From: Sulfurimonas sp.
GTDB lineage: Bacteria > Campylobacterota > Campylobacteria > Campylobacterales > Sulfurimonadaceae
Length of the DNA stretch: 52,149 nt
Assembly: GCA_026988315.1 (NCBI GenBank)
Contig: JALSLJ010000058.1
Location: 1-52,149 of the forward strand
Direction of reading: 5' to 3'
Positions 16,101 to 25,041 of this stretch are shown here, in pieces. Positions within the stretch are counted from its first letter, which is position 1, and every line of letters begins with the position of its first letter. Position numbers and translations under genes: made by a program. The notes below the pieces were generated by a model that ran no database searches, was not told the origin of the DNA, and saw only the letters and a list, made by a program, of their open reading frames with translations.

Positions 16101-17147
16101 TTGGCAACGATACTTGTAAGCGCTTTGGAGCACTCAGCGAATGTACACTTAAAATCATTAAAAAAAGAGCTTGATACGAGAACAAAATTTATTGGTATAT
16201 TTGATAGTGAATTGGGTGAGCCTATTATAGATTTGCGTTCTCTTGCCATTATGGGTTTTGTGGATGCTCTCAAAAAACTACGATTTTTCTTTAAACTCAA
16301 TGCTCAAATGGTTGACTTAGCAAAAGATGTTGATAAAGTTTTACTCATTGATTCCTCTGGATTTAATCTTCCTTTGGCAAAAAAAATAAAAAAAAAGTAC
16401 CCCGATAAAGAGATAATCTACTATATCTTACCTCAGGCATGGGCATGGAAACCTAAACGAATCCCTGTTTTAGAACGCACTATTGATACGCTAGCCTCTA
16501 TACTTCCCTTTGAGAAAGAGTATTACTCTAAGAATGCTCCCATAACTTATGTTGGACACCCACTACTTGATATCATCCCTAAGTTCAAAGAGCAACTAAA
16601 CTCAGATGTCAAGCATATTGCCTTTATGCCTGGAAGTAGAAAAGGTGAGATACAAAAACTTATGCCTATTTTTAAAGAAGTAGTAAAAAAACTGGATGTG
16701 AATGCAACTATTATTATCCCAAAGCACTTCACTAAAGAAGATATAAATGAACTTTACGGTAACCTATCAGGTTTTAAAACTGCTCATGATACATACGAAA
16801 CACTTTATGAGGCAGATTTTGCGTTTATCTGTAGTGGAACGGCAACACTTGAAGCAGCACTTATAGGGATCCCTTTTGTGCTTAGCTATATTGCAAAACC
16901 ACTAGATTATTTTATCGCGAGCAGACTTGTAAAGCTTAGCCACATAGGACTAAGCAACATTATGTTTACTCAGTTTAATGATAGAGATTTACACCCAGAG
17001 TTTATTCAGCAAGATGTAACCGCTGATAACCTCATAAAAGCATATAAAGAGTATGATAGAACTACATTTTTGGATGATTCTAAAGCTTTAAGAGCCTACC
17101 TGCAACATGGTAGTTCAAAAAATGTAGCCAAAATATTAGAAAGTTAA
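16101..17147 (+). CDS. lpxB: Lipid-A-disaccharide synthase
   Basis: A 348-residue glycosyltransferase (GT19) of lipid A synthesis that joins UDP-diacyl-glucosamine and lipid X at the inner face of the inner membrane. It starts with TTG behind an AAGGGA ribosome site. Motifs include S-A-L-E-H-S-A-N at the N-terminus, Y-Y-I-L-P-Q-A-W-A-W, G-H-P-L-L-D, L-P-G-S-R-type M-P-G-S-R-K-G-E-I and S-G-T-A-T-L-E-A-A. It is slightly shorter than the E. coli enzyme (382). It heads a plus-strand operon with GnnB/GnnA-like genes, which fits a lipid A with 2,3-diamino sugar. Confidence 0.95.
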   Translation: MATILVSALEHSANVHLKSLKKELDTRTKFIGIFDSELGEPIIDLRSLAIMGFVDALKKLRFFFKLNAQMVDLAKDVDKVLLIDSSGFNLPLAKKIKKKYPDKEIIYYILPQAWAWKPKRIPVLERTIDTLASILPFEKEYYSKNAPITYVGHPLLDIIPKFKEQLNSDVKHIAFMPGSRKGEIQKLMPIFKEVVKKLDVNATIIIPKHFTKEDINELYGNLSGFKTAHDTYETLYEADFAFICSGTATLEAALIGIPFVLSYIAKPLDYFIASRLVKLSHIGLSNIMFTQFNDRDLHPEFIQQDVTADNLIKAYKEYDRTTFLDDSKALRAYLQHGSSKNVAKILES

Positions 17148-17160
17148 TTTAGGGAAAAGA

Positions 17161-18252
17161 ATGAAAATAAATTTTATAGATTTAAAAGCACAGTATAAAG
17201 AGTACCAAACAGAGATAGATAGTGAAGTTTTAGAGGTGTTCTCTTCTGCTCAGTTTATTGGTGGAGAGAAGTTAAACAAGCTTGAAAACTCACTAGTAAC
17301 TTACACAGGTGCAAAACATGCCATCGGATGCAGCAGTGGAACTGATGCTCTTATACTCTCTCTCATGGCATTAGATATTGGCGCTGGTGATGAAGTTATC
17401 ACTACACCATTTACTTTTATAGCTACTGCGGAAGTTATCGCTTTTTTAGGTGCCAAATCTGTTTTTGTTGACATCGATGAAGATACTTATAACATTGACC
17501 CAAGCCTTATTGAAGATGCTATTACAGATAGAACTAAAGCTATCATCCCTGTTTCATTATATGGTCAGTGTGCCGACATGGATGCTATTAATGCAATAGC
17601 TGCTAAACATGAAATCCCCGTTATCGAAGATGCGTGTCAAAGTTTTGGTGCAACCTATCACGGCAAAAAATCTTGTAACCTTTCAACCATTGGATGTACA
17701 AGTTTTTTCCCATCAAAACCTCTAGGTGCTTATGGTGATGGTGGGGCAATTTTTACAAATGATGAAGAGATAGCTCAAAAAATTAGAATGCTTCTCAATC
17801 ATGGGCAAAATGAGAGATATAAACATAAATTTATCGGGATGAATGGTCGCTTAGATGCTGTTCAAGCAGCGGTTTTAAATGTAAAACTAAAACATTTCGA
17901 CAAAGAAACAATAGCTAGAGAGCATATAGGTGCTAGATATTCTGACCTTCTTGAAGATGTAGGTGTTATCACTCCAAAAATTGCAGAGGGTAATGTAAGT
18001 GTATTTGCTCAGTACTCAATTAGAGTCAAAGACAGAGAAGCTATGATTGCAAAACTGGGTGAAAAAGAGATTCCTACTGCTGTTCACTACCCTGTGCCAC
18101 TTCACCTTCAAGAAGCTTTTTCTCCACTGGGTTATAAAAAAGGGGACTTTCCAGTAAGTGAAGAGGTATCTACACAAATCATGTCATTACCGATGAGTCC
18201 TTACTTAACTGAGGCACAACAAGACTTCATAGTTGAAGCGATAAAAGGATAA
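17161..18252 (+). CDS. gnnB: DegT/DnrJ-family sugar aminotransferase, GnnB-like
   Basis: A 363-residue PLP-dependent aminotransferase. The cofactor lysine lies in [14 protein letters not shown] (near residue 184) and E-D-A-C-Q-S-F-G-A is another hallmark. It resembles enzymes that aminate C3 of UDP-3-keto-GlcNAc derivatives (GnnB, WbpE/WlbC). The next gene encodes the matching dehydrogenase. Placement between lpxB and an LpxA-like gene favours GnnB, which makes UDP-GlcNAc3N for lipid A with amide-linked acyl chains. A surface polysaccharide role like WbpE is the alternative. Confidence 0.8.
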   Translation: MKINFIDLKAQYKEYQTEIDSEVLEVFSSAQFIGGEKLNKLENSLVTYTGAKHAIGCSSGTDALILSLMALDIGAGDEVITTPFTFIATAEVIAFLGAKSVFVDIDEDTYNIDPSLIEDAITDRTKAIIPVSLYGQCADMDAINAIAAKHEIPVIEDACQSFGATYHGKKSCNLSTIGCTSFFPSKPLGAYGDGGAIFTNDEEIAQKIRMLLNHGQNERYKHKFIGMNGRLDAVQAAVLNVKLKHFDKETIAREHIGARYSDLLEDVGVITPKIAEGNVSVFAQYSIRVKDREAMIAKLGEKEIPTAVHYPVPLHLQEAFSPLGYKKGDFPVSEEVSTQIMSLPMSPYLTEAQQDFIVEAIKG

Positions 18253-18254
18253 TC

Positions 18255-19163
18255 GTGGTACATATTGCTATAGTTGGACTTGGTGCAATGGGTAAAAATC
18301 ATTACCGTATTTTAAAAAACATAGAAAATGTCAATATTATCGGGCTTTGTGATGTGGTAAAAAATGATGATTTTAAGGAACCATTTTTTACAGACCTAGA
18401 TACAATGCTAGACGAAATTAAACCTGATGCCGTAATCATTGTAACCCCTACCTTTTTACATAAAAGTGTTACTCTTAGTTGTGCTAGGCGAGGGATAAAT
18501 GTATTTATAGAAAAACCTGCTGCTTCAAATGTAGCTGATGCAAGAGAGATGCTTGAAGCGGTAAACTCTAACAACATCAAAAGTTGTGTAGGGCATATTG
18601 AGAGATTTAACCCTGTTGTAAAAGCTCTTATAAATGAGATAGACGCTCATGAAATCATGTCTATCTCTATCACTCGTAGCGGAGCTTTTCCTGAGCGTAT
18701 AGCAGATGTTGGAATCCTTACAGATCTCTCTGTTCATGATAGTGACCTTATCCGTTTTATCACTCAAAAAGAGATAACTAGAACTGCTGTATTTAAGTCT
18801 CAAAAAATCCATAAAACGCATGAAGATAATGCCATATTAGCCTTTGAACTCGATGGAAATATAGTTGGAGATATCACAACTAATTGGTTTACTCCTTTTA
18901 GAAAAAGAAGCATCATCGTTACTTGCAGAACTGACAAAGAAGCTGAGATAAAATACCTCGAAGCTGATTTAATCTCACAATCTCTAAAAGAATATATAAA
19001 CATCGATAACAATTCTCACAGTACAAGAAACTGTTTTATTCAAAGAAGTGACGCTTTAAATGATGAGTTACAAGCCTTTGTTTCATACTTAAATACTGGA
19101 AACAGAGGCTCTTTAGCTTCTATAGAAGATAGTATAATCACTTTAGAGATAGCGAGTAAATAG
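18255..19163 (+). CDS. gnnA: Gfo/Idh/MocA oxidoreductase, GnnA-like
   Basis: A 302-residue NAD-dependent oxidoreductase starting with GTG after AAAAGGA, two bases behind the aminotransferase gene. G-L-G-A-M-G-K-N-H near residue 8 is the dinucleotide site, and E-K-P-A-A-S and G-H-I-E-R-F-N-P are typical of the family and hold the catalytic lysine and histidine region. GnnA oxidises the 3-hydroxyl of UDP-GlcNAc so that GnnB can aminate it. Same caveat as for GnnB: a WbpB/WlbA-type role cannot be ruled out from sequence alone. Confidence 0.8.
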   Translation: MVHIAIVGLGAMGKNHYRILKNIENVNIIGLCDVVKNDDFKEPFFTDLDTMLDEIKPDAVIIVTPTFLHKSVTLSCARRGINVFIEKPAASNVADAREMLEAVNSNNIKSCVGHIERFNPVVKALINEIDAHEIMSISITRSGAFPERIADVGILTDLSVHDSDLIRFITQKEITRTAVFKSQKIHKTHEDNAILAFELDGNIVGDITTNWFTPFRKRSIIVTCRTDKEAEIKYLEADLISQSLKEYINIDNNSHSTRNCFIQRSDALNDELQAFVSYLNTGNRGSLASIEDSIITLEIASK

Positions 19164-19904
19164 ATGTCATTAATTCATGAAAGCGTAATAATAGCAGATG
19201 GTGCAAAAATAGCTCCTGATGTTACCATAGGTCCATTTTGCAATATCGGTAAAGATGTAGAAATCGCATCTGGATGTAGATTGGAGTCCAATATCATATT
19301 AAATGGCAAACTCAGTATTGGTAAAAATGTTAGAATCTTTAGTTTTACAACTATCGGTTATGAAGATACAGAGATTAGCATAGGTGAAAAATCACACATC
19401 CGTGAATTTGTAAAAATTGGTTCAAGAGAAGATGAAACCAAAGCATACAAAAAAATCGTTGTTGGTGCAAATAGCTTTATAATGGGATACGCACAACTTT
19501 TTTCTGGTGTTAAACTTGGTGACGCTTGCATAATTACAAATGCAGTAAAACTATATGATAATGTAGTATGTGAAGAGAGAGTAGTTATTGGTGGGCTTAG
19601 TACAGTTGAAGCGAACAACACAATAGGCACAGGAGTTATGATAGGTGGTGCATCATATGTAAACCATGATCTCCCACCTTTTACTCTTGTTGAAGGGAAC
19701 CGCGCAAGTGTAAAAGGACTCAATGTTATTGGTCTCAGACGCAGACTAGAAAACAAAGACGACATAGAAGATATAAAAATTATTTTTAAGAGAATTTTAG
19801 GTGAGGGTACAGATAAAGTACTAGCCATTGAACTCTCAACCTCTCATGAGAATGAATATGTGAAAATGTTTGCTACATTTGTTGCTAATAGCAATATGGA
19901 GTAG
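19164..19904 (+). CDS. LpxA-like left-handed beta-helix protein without catalytic histidines
   Basis: A 246-residue hexapeptide-repeat protein that follows LpxA along its whole length: I-A-P-D-V-T-I-G-P-F-C near the start, I-R-E-F-V-K-I-G at about 79, V-I-G-G-L at 141 and V-M-I-G-G. Compared with E. coli LpxA from memory, the residues in place of His122, His125, His144 and His160 are Gln111, Ser114, Asn133 and Glu149. The loop with Lys76 is about nine residues shorter. His125 is the general base of LpxA, so normal O-acyl transfer looks impossible. It may acylate an amino sugar by another mechanism, bind without catalysis, or act on another substrate. The ATG follows the GnnA stop directly. 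Confidence 0.8.
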   Translation: MSLIHESVIIADGAKIAPDVTIGPFCNIGKDVEIASGCRLESNIILNGKLSIGKNVRIFSFTTIGYEDTEISIGEKSHIREFVKIGSREDETKAYKKIVVGANSFIMGYAQLFSGVKLGDACIITNAVKLYDNVVCEERVVIGGLSTVEANNTIGTGVMIGGASYVNHDLPPFTLVEGNRASVKGLNVIGLRRRLENKDDIEDIKIIFKRILGEGTDKVLAIELSTSHENEYVKMFATFVANSNME

Positions 19905-20029
19905 GCTTACTACTCTATCTATTTCACACCCCTCTTAATCATAACTCCTCAGTCACAAATGGAGCACATAAAATTTAAAAAGCTAAGTTTTATTTTTTTA
20001 TAATATCGTTTTATTAGGGAATATATAAG

Positions 20030-20106
20030 TGGTGGGTCCTATGTGACTCGAACACATGACCACTCCGTTATGAGCGGAGGGCTCTAACCAACTGAGCTAA
20101 AGACCC
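20030..20106 (-). tRNA. tRNA with CAU anticodon (Met elongator or Ile2)
   Basis: A 77-base tRNA on the minus strand with encoded CCA. The acceptor stem G-G-G-U-C-U-U pairs with A-G-G-A-C-C-C. The anticodon arm is CUCCG-CUCAUAA-CGGAG, and the T loop UUCGAGU is normal. CAU decodes Met, or Ile if the C is changed to lysidine. It is not the initiator, since it has a normal first base pair and lacks the GGG/CCC anticodon stem of the fMet genes at 35681 and 35989. I cannot choose between Met and Ile2 by eye. Confidence 0.92.
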
Positions 20107-20182
20107 ACATTTTAAAGAAGCTATTTCTTTGTAGGGCGCAATTATACTCAACTGCACCTTATATTTTTCTGATTTTTTGCAA

Positions 20183-20620
20183 TTATTTTGTATTAATCAT
20201 CCATATAGAAAAAACATCCAAATAGTTCCACATTGAGCGTAGTGATGTCTCTGTAACACCTTTATCTTTTAACTCTAAGAGTAATGGCTTATATAGCTCT
20301 AGCCATACCTCTCTAGCACTGTTATCAATTCTAAATGGGGCATGTCTTCCAACCATTCTTGGTGCACCTCTATTTTCGTTAAAGTAAGCCCTTCCTCCAC
20401 AAATCTGAATGAGAAAATCTGCTGCATTTTTCTTCGCTTCTTCTATATCTTTTTTGTCACTTGGAAAGAGATTGGATATGCTACTTTGCACCAGAGCATC
20501 ATAATGCTTAGACACTAGTTCTCTTGTTCCCTCCTCTGTGACTTCTATCAAAAATTCTGGAATTGGTTTTGATACTGGTGGTCTCACTCCAAATGGAGCC
20601 TTTGTTATACTTAAATTCAA
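20183..20620 (-). CDS. Truncated hemoglobin
   Basis: A 145-residue globin of the 2-on-2 (truncated) type, closest in pattern to group II. His93 in G-R-H-A-P-F is the proximal heme ligand, Tyr40 in K-H-Y is at the B10 position, and the tryptophan in E-V-W-L-E-L-Y sits at G8. Such proteins handle oxygen, nitric oxide or peroxide. It starts with TTG within the stop of the RND gene (TTGA overlap of four bases), so translation depends on the exporter gene. It is unusual to see a globin coupled to an exporter. It is the last gene of the rsmH operon. Confidence 0.82.
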   Translation of the reverse strand: MNLSITKAPFGVRPPVSKPIPEFLIEVTEEGTRELVSKHYDALVQSSISNLFPSDKKDIEEAKKNAADFLIQICGGRAYFNENRGAPRMVGRHAPFRIDNSAREVWLELYKPLLLELKDKGVTETSLRSMWNYLDVFSIWMINTK

Positions 20621-23600
20621 TTTTTTCCTTCTATTGGTGGTTTAATTTTATATACTACAGCATACAGCAGTGGCACATATATAAGATTTAGCACAGTCGC
20701 CCATGCAATACCAAAGCCAAGTGAAATAGCCATTGGCTGCAGTATCATCGCTTGACCTGATGCAAAAAAGATAAGAGTTGAGAGACCTAAAACAGTTGTT
20801 ATAGATGTAAGTAAAATAGGTCTCAAACGATTTTTTGCCCTTTGCATCAACTCTTCGGTATCTTTAGCACCTTTTATAAAGCTAACCATAATCAGCCCAT
20901 CATTTACAACAACTCCAGCTAGTCCTACTATCCCTATTAGCCCTGGCATAGTAAGGTTAATCCCCATCACCATATGTCCAAAATATACTCCCAATAAAAC
21001 GAGAGGAATAGTGCTAATTACGATAAGTGGTTTCACAAATGAATCAAAAAGCCATACAAGGGTTATAAAGATTAAAAAGATAGCTATTACTGCTGATTGC
21101 ATCATCTCTTTTTTGTTTTTATTATTCTCTTTTTCTTCCCCTTTTATCTCAATATTAATCCCCTCATTACTTAACTTTTCAATAGCAGGTTTTAATCTCT
21201 CCATAACTTCAGAAGATGTTATAACTGTTTTATCTAAAGAAGCAAAAACACTTCTCAACCTAACACCATCTTCTTTATAAAGTGCTACAAACCCTTGAAC
21301 CATAACAAAATCACATATATCTTTTACTGCTACATATTGGTCAGTTGATGGTACTTGCACCTCAATCTCTTCAATAGAATCTATATCTTTGTTTGCTCCA
21401 CTCTCTATCTTTATGCGTATAAGTCCATCTTTGTTGAACATTTTTCCGTATTCACCCTTTAGATAGTAAGAACGAAGCTCTTTTGATATAATTTCCTCAT
21501 TGAAACCTAGTTCTTGACCATAAGCATTCACACGAAGTTTTAACTCTTTCTCACCTACATCTGCGTCATCTGCAATGTTGTTAACACCTTCTATTGCAGA
21601 TAAGGACTCACTTAAGTATTTCAAGCCCCTTAGAGTTTCCTCTTCACTTTTAGCATTTAAGCTTATCTCAATATCGTGTGCCACTATCCCAGCACCAGGC
21701 ACCTTAATAACTATCTCTTCAAATAAGAGTCCATCTTTGTCTTTTAAACTCCTAAAAGGTTCCATCATCTCATCTATATCTAATGCTATACTCTGAGCAT
21801 CTCTTTTTCTTATTAGGTATTCTGGGTCATACTCTATAGAAAGATGGGGGCTTATAAACCTTTCAAAAAGATTCGTAGGCGCACGCTCATGTAAATCTAC
21901 AAATATATGATAAAGGTGCTCTCCAGTATCTACTCTATTTTTGGCATCCATCTTAAAGCCTATCACAGATGTCACAGATGAAACATCTTCATCTTTGAGA
22001 TTTTCTAATAAAATTTTTTCTAATTTTGTAACTAAAACCTCAGTATCTTTTAGTTCATTATTTATATTTACTTTTCCAGTTATGTAGATTTGTGTTGTAT
22101 CAAAATCTGGAAACAACTGAAACTTAGAGTTTTTAATAAGCACAACACTTAGCACCAAAATTGTTCCAACGATTACTATTAATGAGAGGTGTTTTCTTTT
22201 AAAAACAAAATGCAATATACTCAAATGCCATGACCATAGCTTATTCCATAAACTTTTACTAATACTATCTTTGTGTGAAACTCTTAAAAAATCATGTGCA
22301 TGAAGTGGTAAAATGTAAAAAGCTTCAAAAAGGGATGACAATAAAAGTACGGTTATCATGATAGGTATAATCTTCATAAAAGTACCCATCTCCCCGCTCA
22401 GTAAAAGCATAGGTAAAAATGCAAAAATAGTTGTAAGAGTAGCGGCTAGTACCGCTGGAAACATCTCCGTAGCACCACGAATGGCAGCTTCTCTTCTATC
22501 CATCCCCTCTTCTAAGTGTCTATAAATATTTTCAGCAACAACTATAGCCTCATCTACTAACATCCCTAAAGCTATTAAAGCCCCAAGAAGCGAAAGCATA
22601 TTGATACTGTCACCCCTTATTTCACTCACAATAAGACCTATCATAAAACTAACAGGTATCCCAATCGCAACAACAACAGCAATACCGCGATTTATAAAAA
22701 TCAGCATTGCTATAAACACAAGCATCAAGCCAAACACAATATTTGCAAAAACAGTGTTGAGACGATTTTTTATCCATATTGATGTATCTGTATATACTTC
22801 ATATTTCATATCTGGATATTTCAGTTCATTTTTCTTTAAAAGCTCTCGTATCTCTTTTACAAGTGCTATAGAGTTCCCATCCTCAGATTTTGAAACATTT
22901 ATAGAGATATTTCTTTGCCCATTATAATGGGAAAGCTCAGACTCATCGCTAAGCTCAAACGAAACATCTGCTATATCTCCTATGCGAACTCGAAAGGAGC
23001 CTATGCCGATGATGGTATTTTCTATATTTTGTTTCGTTTTTTCACCATTAAAGGTGGATATGTATAGATGTGAACCTTTCTCTTTTATGGTTCCAATTGG
23101 AAAAATTGAGCTTATATTTTTTAGTGCATTGATGGCTAGACTTGGTTGCAAACCTAAGGCAAATAGTTTTTTCTCATTGAGTTTAATAACCAGCTCATCA
23201 TCTGCATTTCCACGGATGGTAATATCACTCAAGTCATTAAACTGACTAAGTTGACTTTTAAGTTCATCAGCTTTTTGCAGTAACTCTTTTTTTGTTTTAT
23301 CACCTGCGATTGCTATGAGAACAAGGGGAAAAGCGTGTGTTTTTATCTTTGCAATAGGCTCAGACATATCTGCTGGCAAATCTTTCTTTGCAGCACTAAC
23401 AATATCTTTTACATCATTTAAAACACTTATATTGTCTGAACCTGTTTTGATATCCATACTTACAACAAAAGAACCATTTTTTATGGTACTTTTGATACTT
23501 TCTAATTCACTAATATTTTGTAAATCATCTTCTATATTTTTGACAACCATCTTATCTAAAACATCGGCAGATGTTCCAGCGTAACCACCAGTCACAGTTA

Positions 23601-23742
23601 CCTTATCCATAGCCATCGGAGGAAAAATCTCTTTTGGAATATTTATATATGCAAAAATAGACATCATTACAATAAATATGAGTAGCATATGATTTAGTAA
23701 TGGTTTATCTATTGCAAATTCTAAAATTTTTCTTATCATCAT
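20617..23742 (-). CDS. RND-family efflux pump, inner-membrane subunit
   Basis: A 1041-residue AcrB-type proton-driven transporter with 12 expected membrane segments and two large periplasmic loops (about 40-330 and 560-870). The fourth-segment motif is G-M-L-V-D-E-A-I-V-V-A-E-N-I, so the usual proton-relay D-D is D-E, and the tenth segment reads G-L-A-G-V-V-V-N-D without the lysine of drug pumps of the AcrB type. This fits the broader HAE-like group of unknown substrate. No adaptor or outer-membrane channel gene is adjacent. It starts five bases after the ftsL-like gene, so it seems to be read from the rsmH promoter. Confidence 0.92.
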   Translation of the reverse strand: MMIRKILEFAIDKPLLNHMLLIFIVMMSIFAYINIPKEIFPPMAMDKVTVTGGYAGTSADVLDKMVVKNIEDDLQNISELESIKSTIKNGSFVVSMDIKTGSDNISVLNDVKDIVSAAKKDLPADMSEPIAKIKTHAFPLVLIAIAGDKTKKELLQKADELKSQLSQFNDLSDITIRGNADDELVIKLNEKKLFALGLQPSLAINALKNISSIFPIGTIKEKGSHLYISTFNGEKTKQNIENTIIGIGSFRVRIGDIADVSFELSDESELSHYNGQRNISINVSKSEDGNSIALVKEIRELLKKNELKYPDMKYEVYTDTSIWIKNRLNTVFANIVFGLMLVFIAMLIFINRGIAVVVAIGIPVSFMIGLIVSEIRGDSINMLSLLGALIALGMLVDEAIVVAENIYRHLEEGMDRREAAIRGATEMFPAVLAATLTTIFAFLPMLLLSGEMGTFMKIIPIMITVLLLSSLFEAFYILPLHAHDFLRVSHKDSISKSLWNKLWSWHLSILHFVFKRKHLSLIVIVGTILVLSVVLIKNSKFQLFPDFDTTQIYITGKVNINNELKDTEVLVTKLEKILLENLKDEDVSSVTSVIGFKMDAKNRVDTGEHLYHIFVDLHERAPTNLFERFISPHLSIEYDPEYLIRKRDAQSIALDIDEMMEPFRSLKDKDGLLFEEIVIKVPGAGIVAHDIEISLNAKSEEETLRGLKYLSESLSAIEGVNNIADDADVGEKELKLRVNAYGQELGFNEEIISKELRSYYLKGEYGKMFNKDGLIRIKIESGANKDIDSIEEIEVQVPSTDQYVAVKDICDFVMVQGFVALYKEDGVRLRSVFASLDKTVITSSEVMERLKPAIEKLSNEGINIEIKGEEKENNKNKKEMMQSAVIAIFLIFITLVWLFDSFVKPLIVISTIPLVLLGVYFGHMVMGINLTMPGLIGIVGLAGVVVNDGLIMVSFIKGAKDTEELMQRAKNRLRPILLTSITTVLGLSTLIFFASGQAMILQPMAISLGFGIAWATVLNLIYVPLLYAVVYKIKPPIEGKN

Positions 23743-23747
23743 CTATC

Positions 23748-24026
23748 CTAAAAAATTGTATCAAGTATTTGGTTTTTAAATTTAATAGACTCAACAGAGG
23801 CATTTATTAACCTGTTTTCCTCTTTTAAGGTGTCGTACTCACCTTTTAACTTAGAAATATCTCTACTCTTGTAGTATATTTGTTGTTGTATATAAATCTT
23901 TGGAAATAAAACTACACAAATGAGTGTTAATACTAATAAAACATATGCAAAATAAGTAAAATCAAGTTTTTTTTCTGGATTTAAAACTAATCCTACTTCA
24001 TCTAATAACTCAGTTTTATCATGCAT
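23748..24026 (-). CDS. ftsL: FtsL-like division protein
   Basis: A 92-residue single-pass membrane protein: a short cytoplasmic N-terminus, one membrane segment at about 25-45 and a C-terminal coiled coil with heptad pattern (S-K-L-K-G-E-Y-D-T-L-K-E-E-N). A TTG three bases upstream is an alternative start; I chose the ATG, which overlaps the rsmH stop (TGATG). Location directly behind rsmH is the classical place of ftsL, a subunit of the divisome that binds FtsB/DivIC and FtsQ. Sequence conservation of FtsL is low, so the call rests on layout and context. Confidence 0.72.
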   Translation of the reverse strand: MHDKTELLDEVGLVLNPEKKLDFTYFAYVLLVLTLICVVLFPKIYIQQQIYYKSRDISKLKGEYDTLKEENRLINASVESIKFKNQILDTIF

Positions 24027-24949
24027 CAAAGACTCATCTTAAAAATTCTCATCTTAGCACTTCTACTTCTTGGATTCTCTTTTAACTCATCATCTTTTGC
24101 CATAATTGGCTTTCTAGTGATTATTTTACCAAGCTCATTATCTCTACTACAAGTGCATCTCATAGCTTCATTGGGGCATATACATGATTGAGACCATTGA
24201 ACATATGTTTGTTTTACAATCCTATCTTCTAGGGAGTGAAAGGAGATAATTGCAATTATTGCATCTTCAAGCCTAGCATCTTGCATACTTTTAAGTAATG
24301 ATTTCAACTCACCTAATTCATCGTTAACCTCTATACGGATAGCCTGCATTAAAAGAGTAGCTGGATGTATCTTTTTACCTCTTGGCATCAAATGTTTAGT
24401 TTTTTCACCTAACTCTTTAGCAGAACTAAATGGACGATTAGCAACTATACAAGATGCAATTTTTTTATAGTTTCTTAGCTCACCATATTCTAAAAGAATC
24501 TCTTCTAACTCGGATATTGTGTAATCATTAACAACTTCTAAAGCACTCAAAGGCGCATCTTTATCCATTCTCATATCAAGGTTGTCACTCTCATATGAAA
24601 AACCTCTCTCTTTTTGGTCAAGTTGCAAAGAGGAGACACCTATATCTGCTAAAACACCTTTAATCTCACTCACACCATATTCATTGATAATATCTTTTAT
24701 TACCGATGAAAAACGACCTTTACGGATACTAACTCTATCCCCATATGGTGCAAGGCGTTGAGTAGAAAAGTCTATCGCAGTTTGGTCTTGATCAATTGCA
24801 ATTAGTGTAATATTTGGGTTTGATTCAAGTATCATTGAGGAATGCCCTGCATACCCCATAGTACAATCTATGATAATACCACTATCAATTTTTTCAAAAG
24901 ATTTTATAACTTCTCGGTATAATACTGGAACATGTGGGATGTTTTGCAA
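24026..24949 (-). CDS. rsmH: 16S rRNA (cytosine-N4) methyltransferase RsmH
   Basis: A 307-residue SAM-dependent enzyme that methylates C1402 of 16S rRNA. H-V-P-V-L at the N-terminus, D-C-T-M-G-Y-A-G-H-S (SAM binding), A-D-I-G-V-S-S-L-Q-L-D, R-G-F-S-Y and I-S-F-H-S-L-E-D-R-I-V-K are all family hallmarks. It starts with TTG after AGAGG. It heads the operon rsmH, ftsL-like, RND, globin and is divergent from the receiver protein gene at 25042. Confidence 0.96.
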   Translation of the reverse strand: MQNIPHVPVLYREVIKSFEKIDSGIIIDCTMGYAGHSSMILESNPNITLIAIDQDQTAIDFSTQRLAPYGDRVSIRKGRFSSVIKDIINEYGVSEIKGVLADIGVSSLQLDQKERGFSYESDNLDMRMDKDAPLSALEVVNDYTISELEEILLEYGELRNYKKIASCIVANRPFSSAKELGEKTKHLMPRGKKIHPATLLMQAIRIEVNDELGELKSLLKSMQDARLEDAIIAIISFHSLEDRIVKQTYVQWSQSCICPNEAMRCTCSRDNELGKIITRKPIMAKDDELKENPRSRSAKMRIFKMSL

Positions 24950-25041
24950 AAAAAACCTCTATATATATTTTAAAGAGATTATACATTAATTTTGTAAAAT
25001 TTAATTTTAGTTACAGTATTATTAATAAAAAGGGTTGTTTT

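Noticed and set aside
19358-19828. 156-codon open frame opposite the LpxA-like gene
   Set aside because: The hexapeptide repeat of the real gene keeps the other strand open; the product is Ser/Pro/Thr-rich without any domain.
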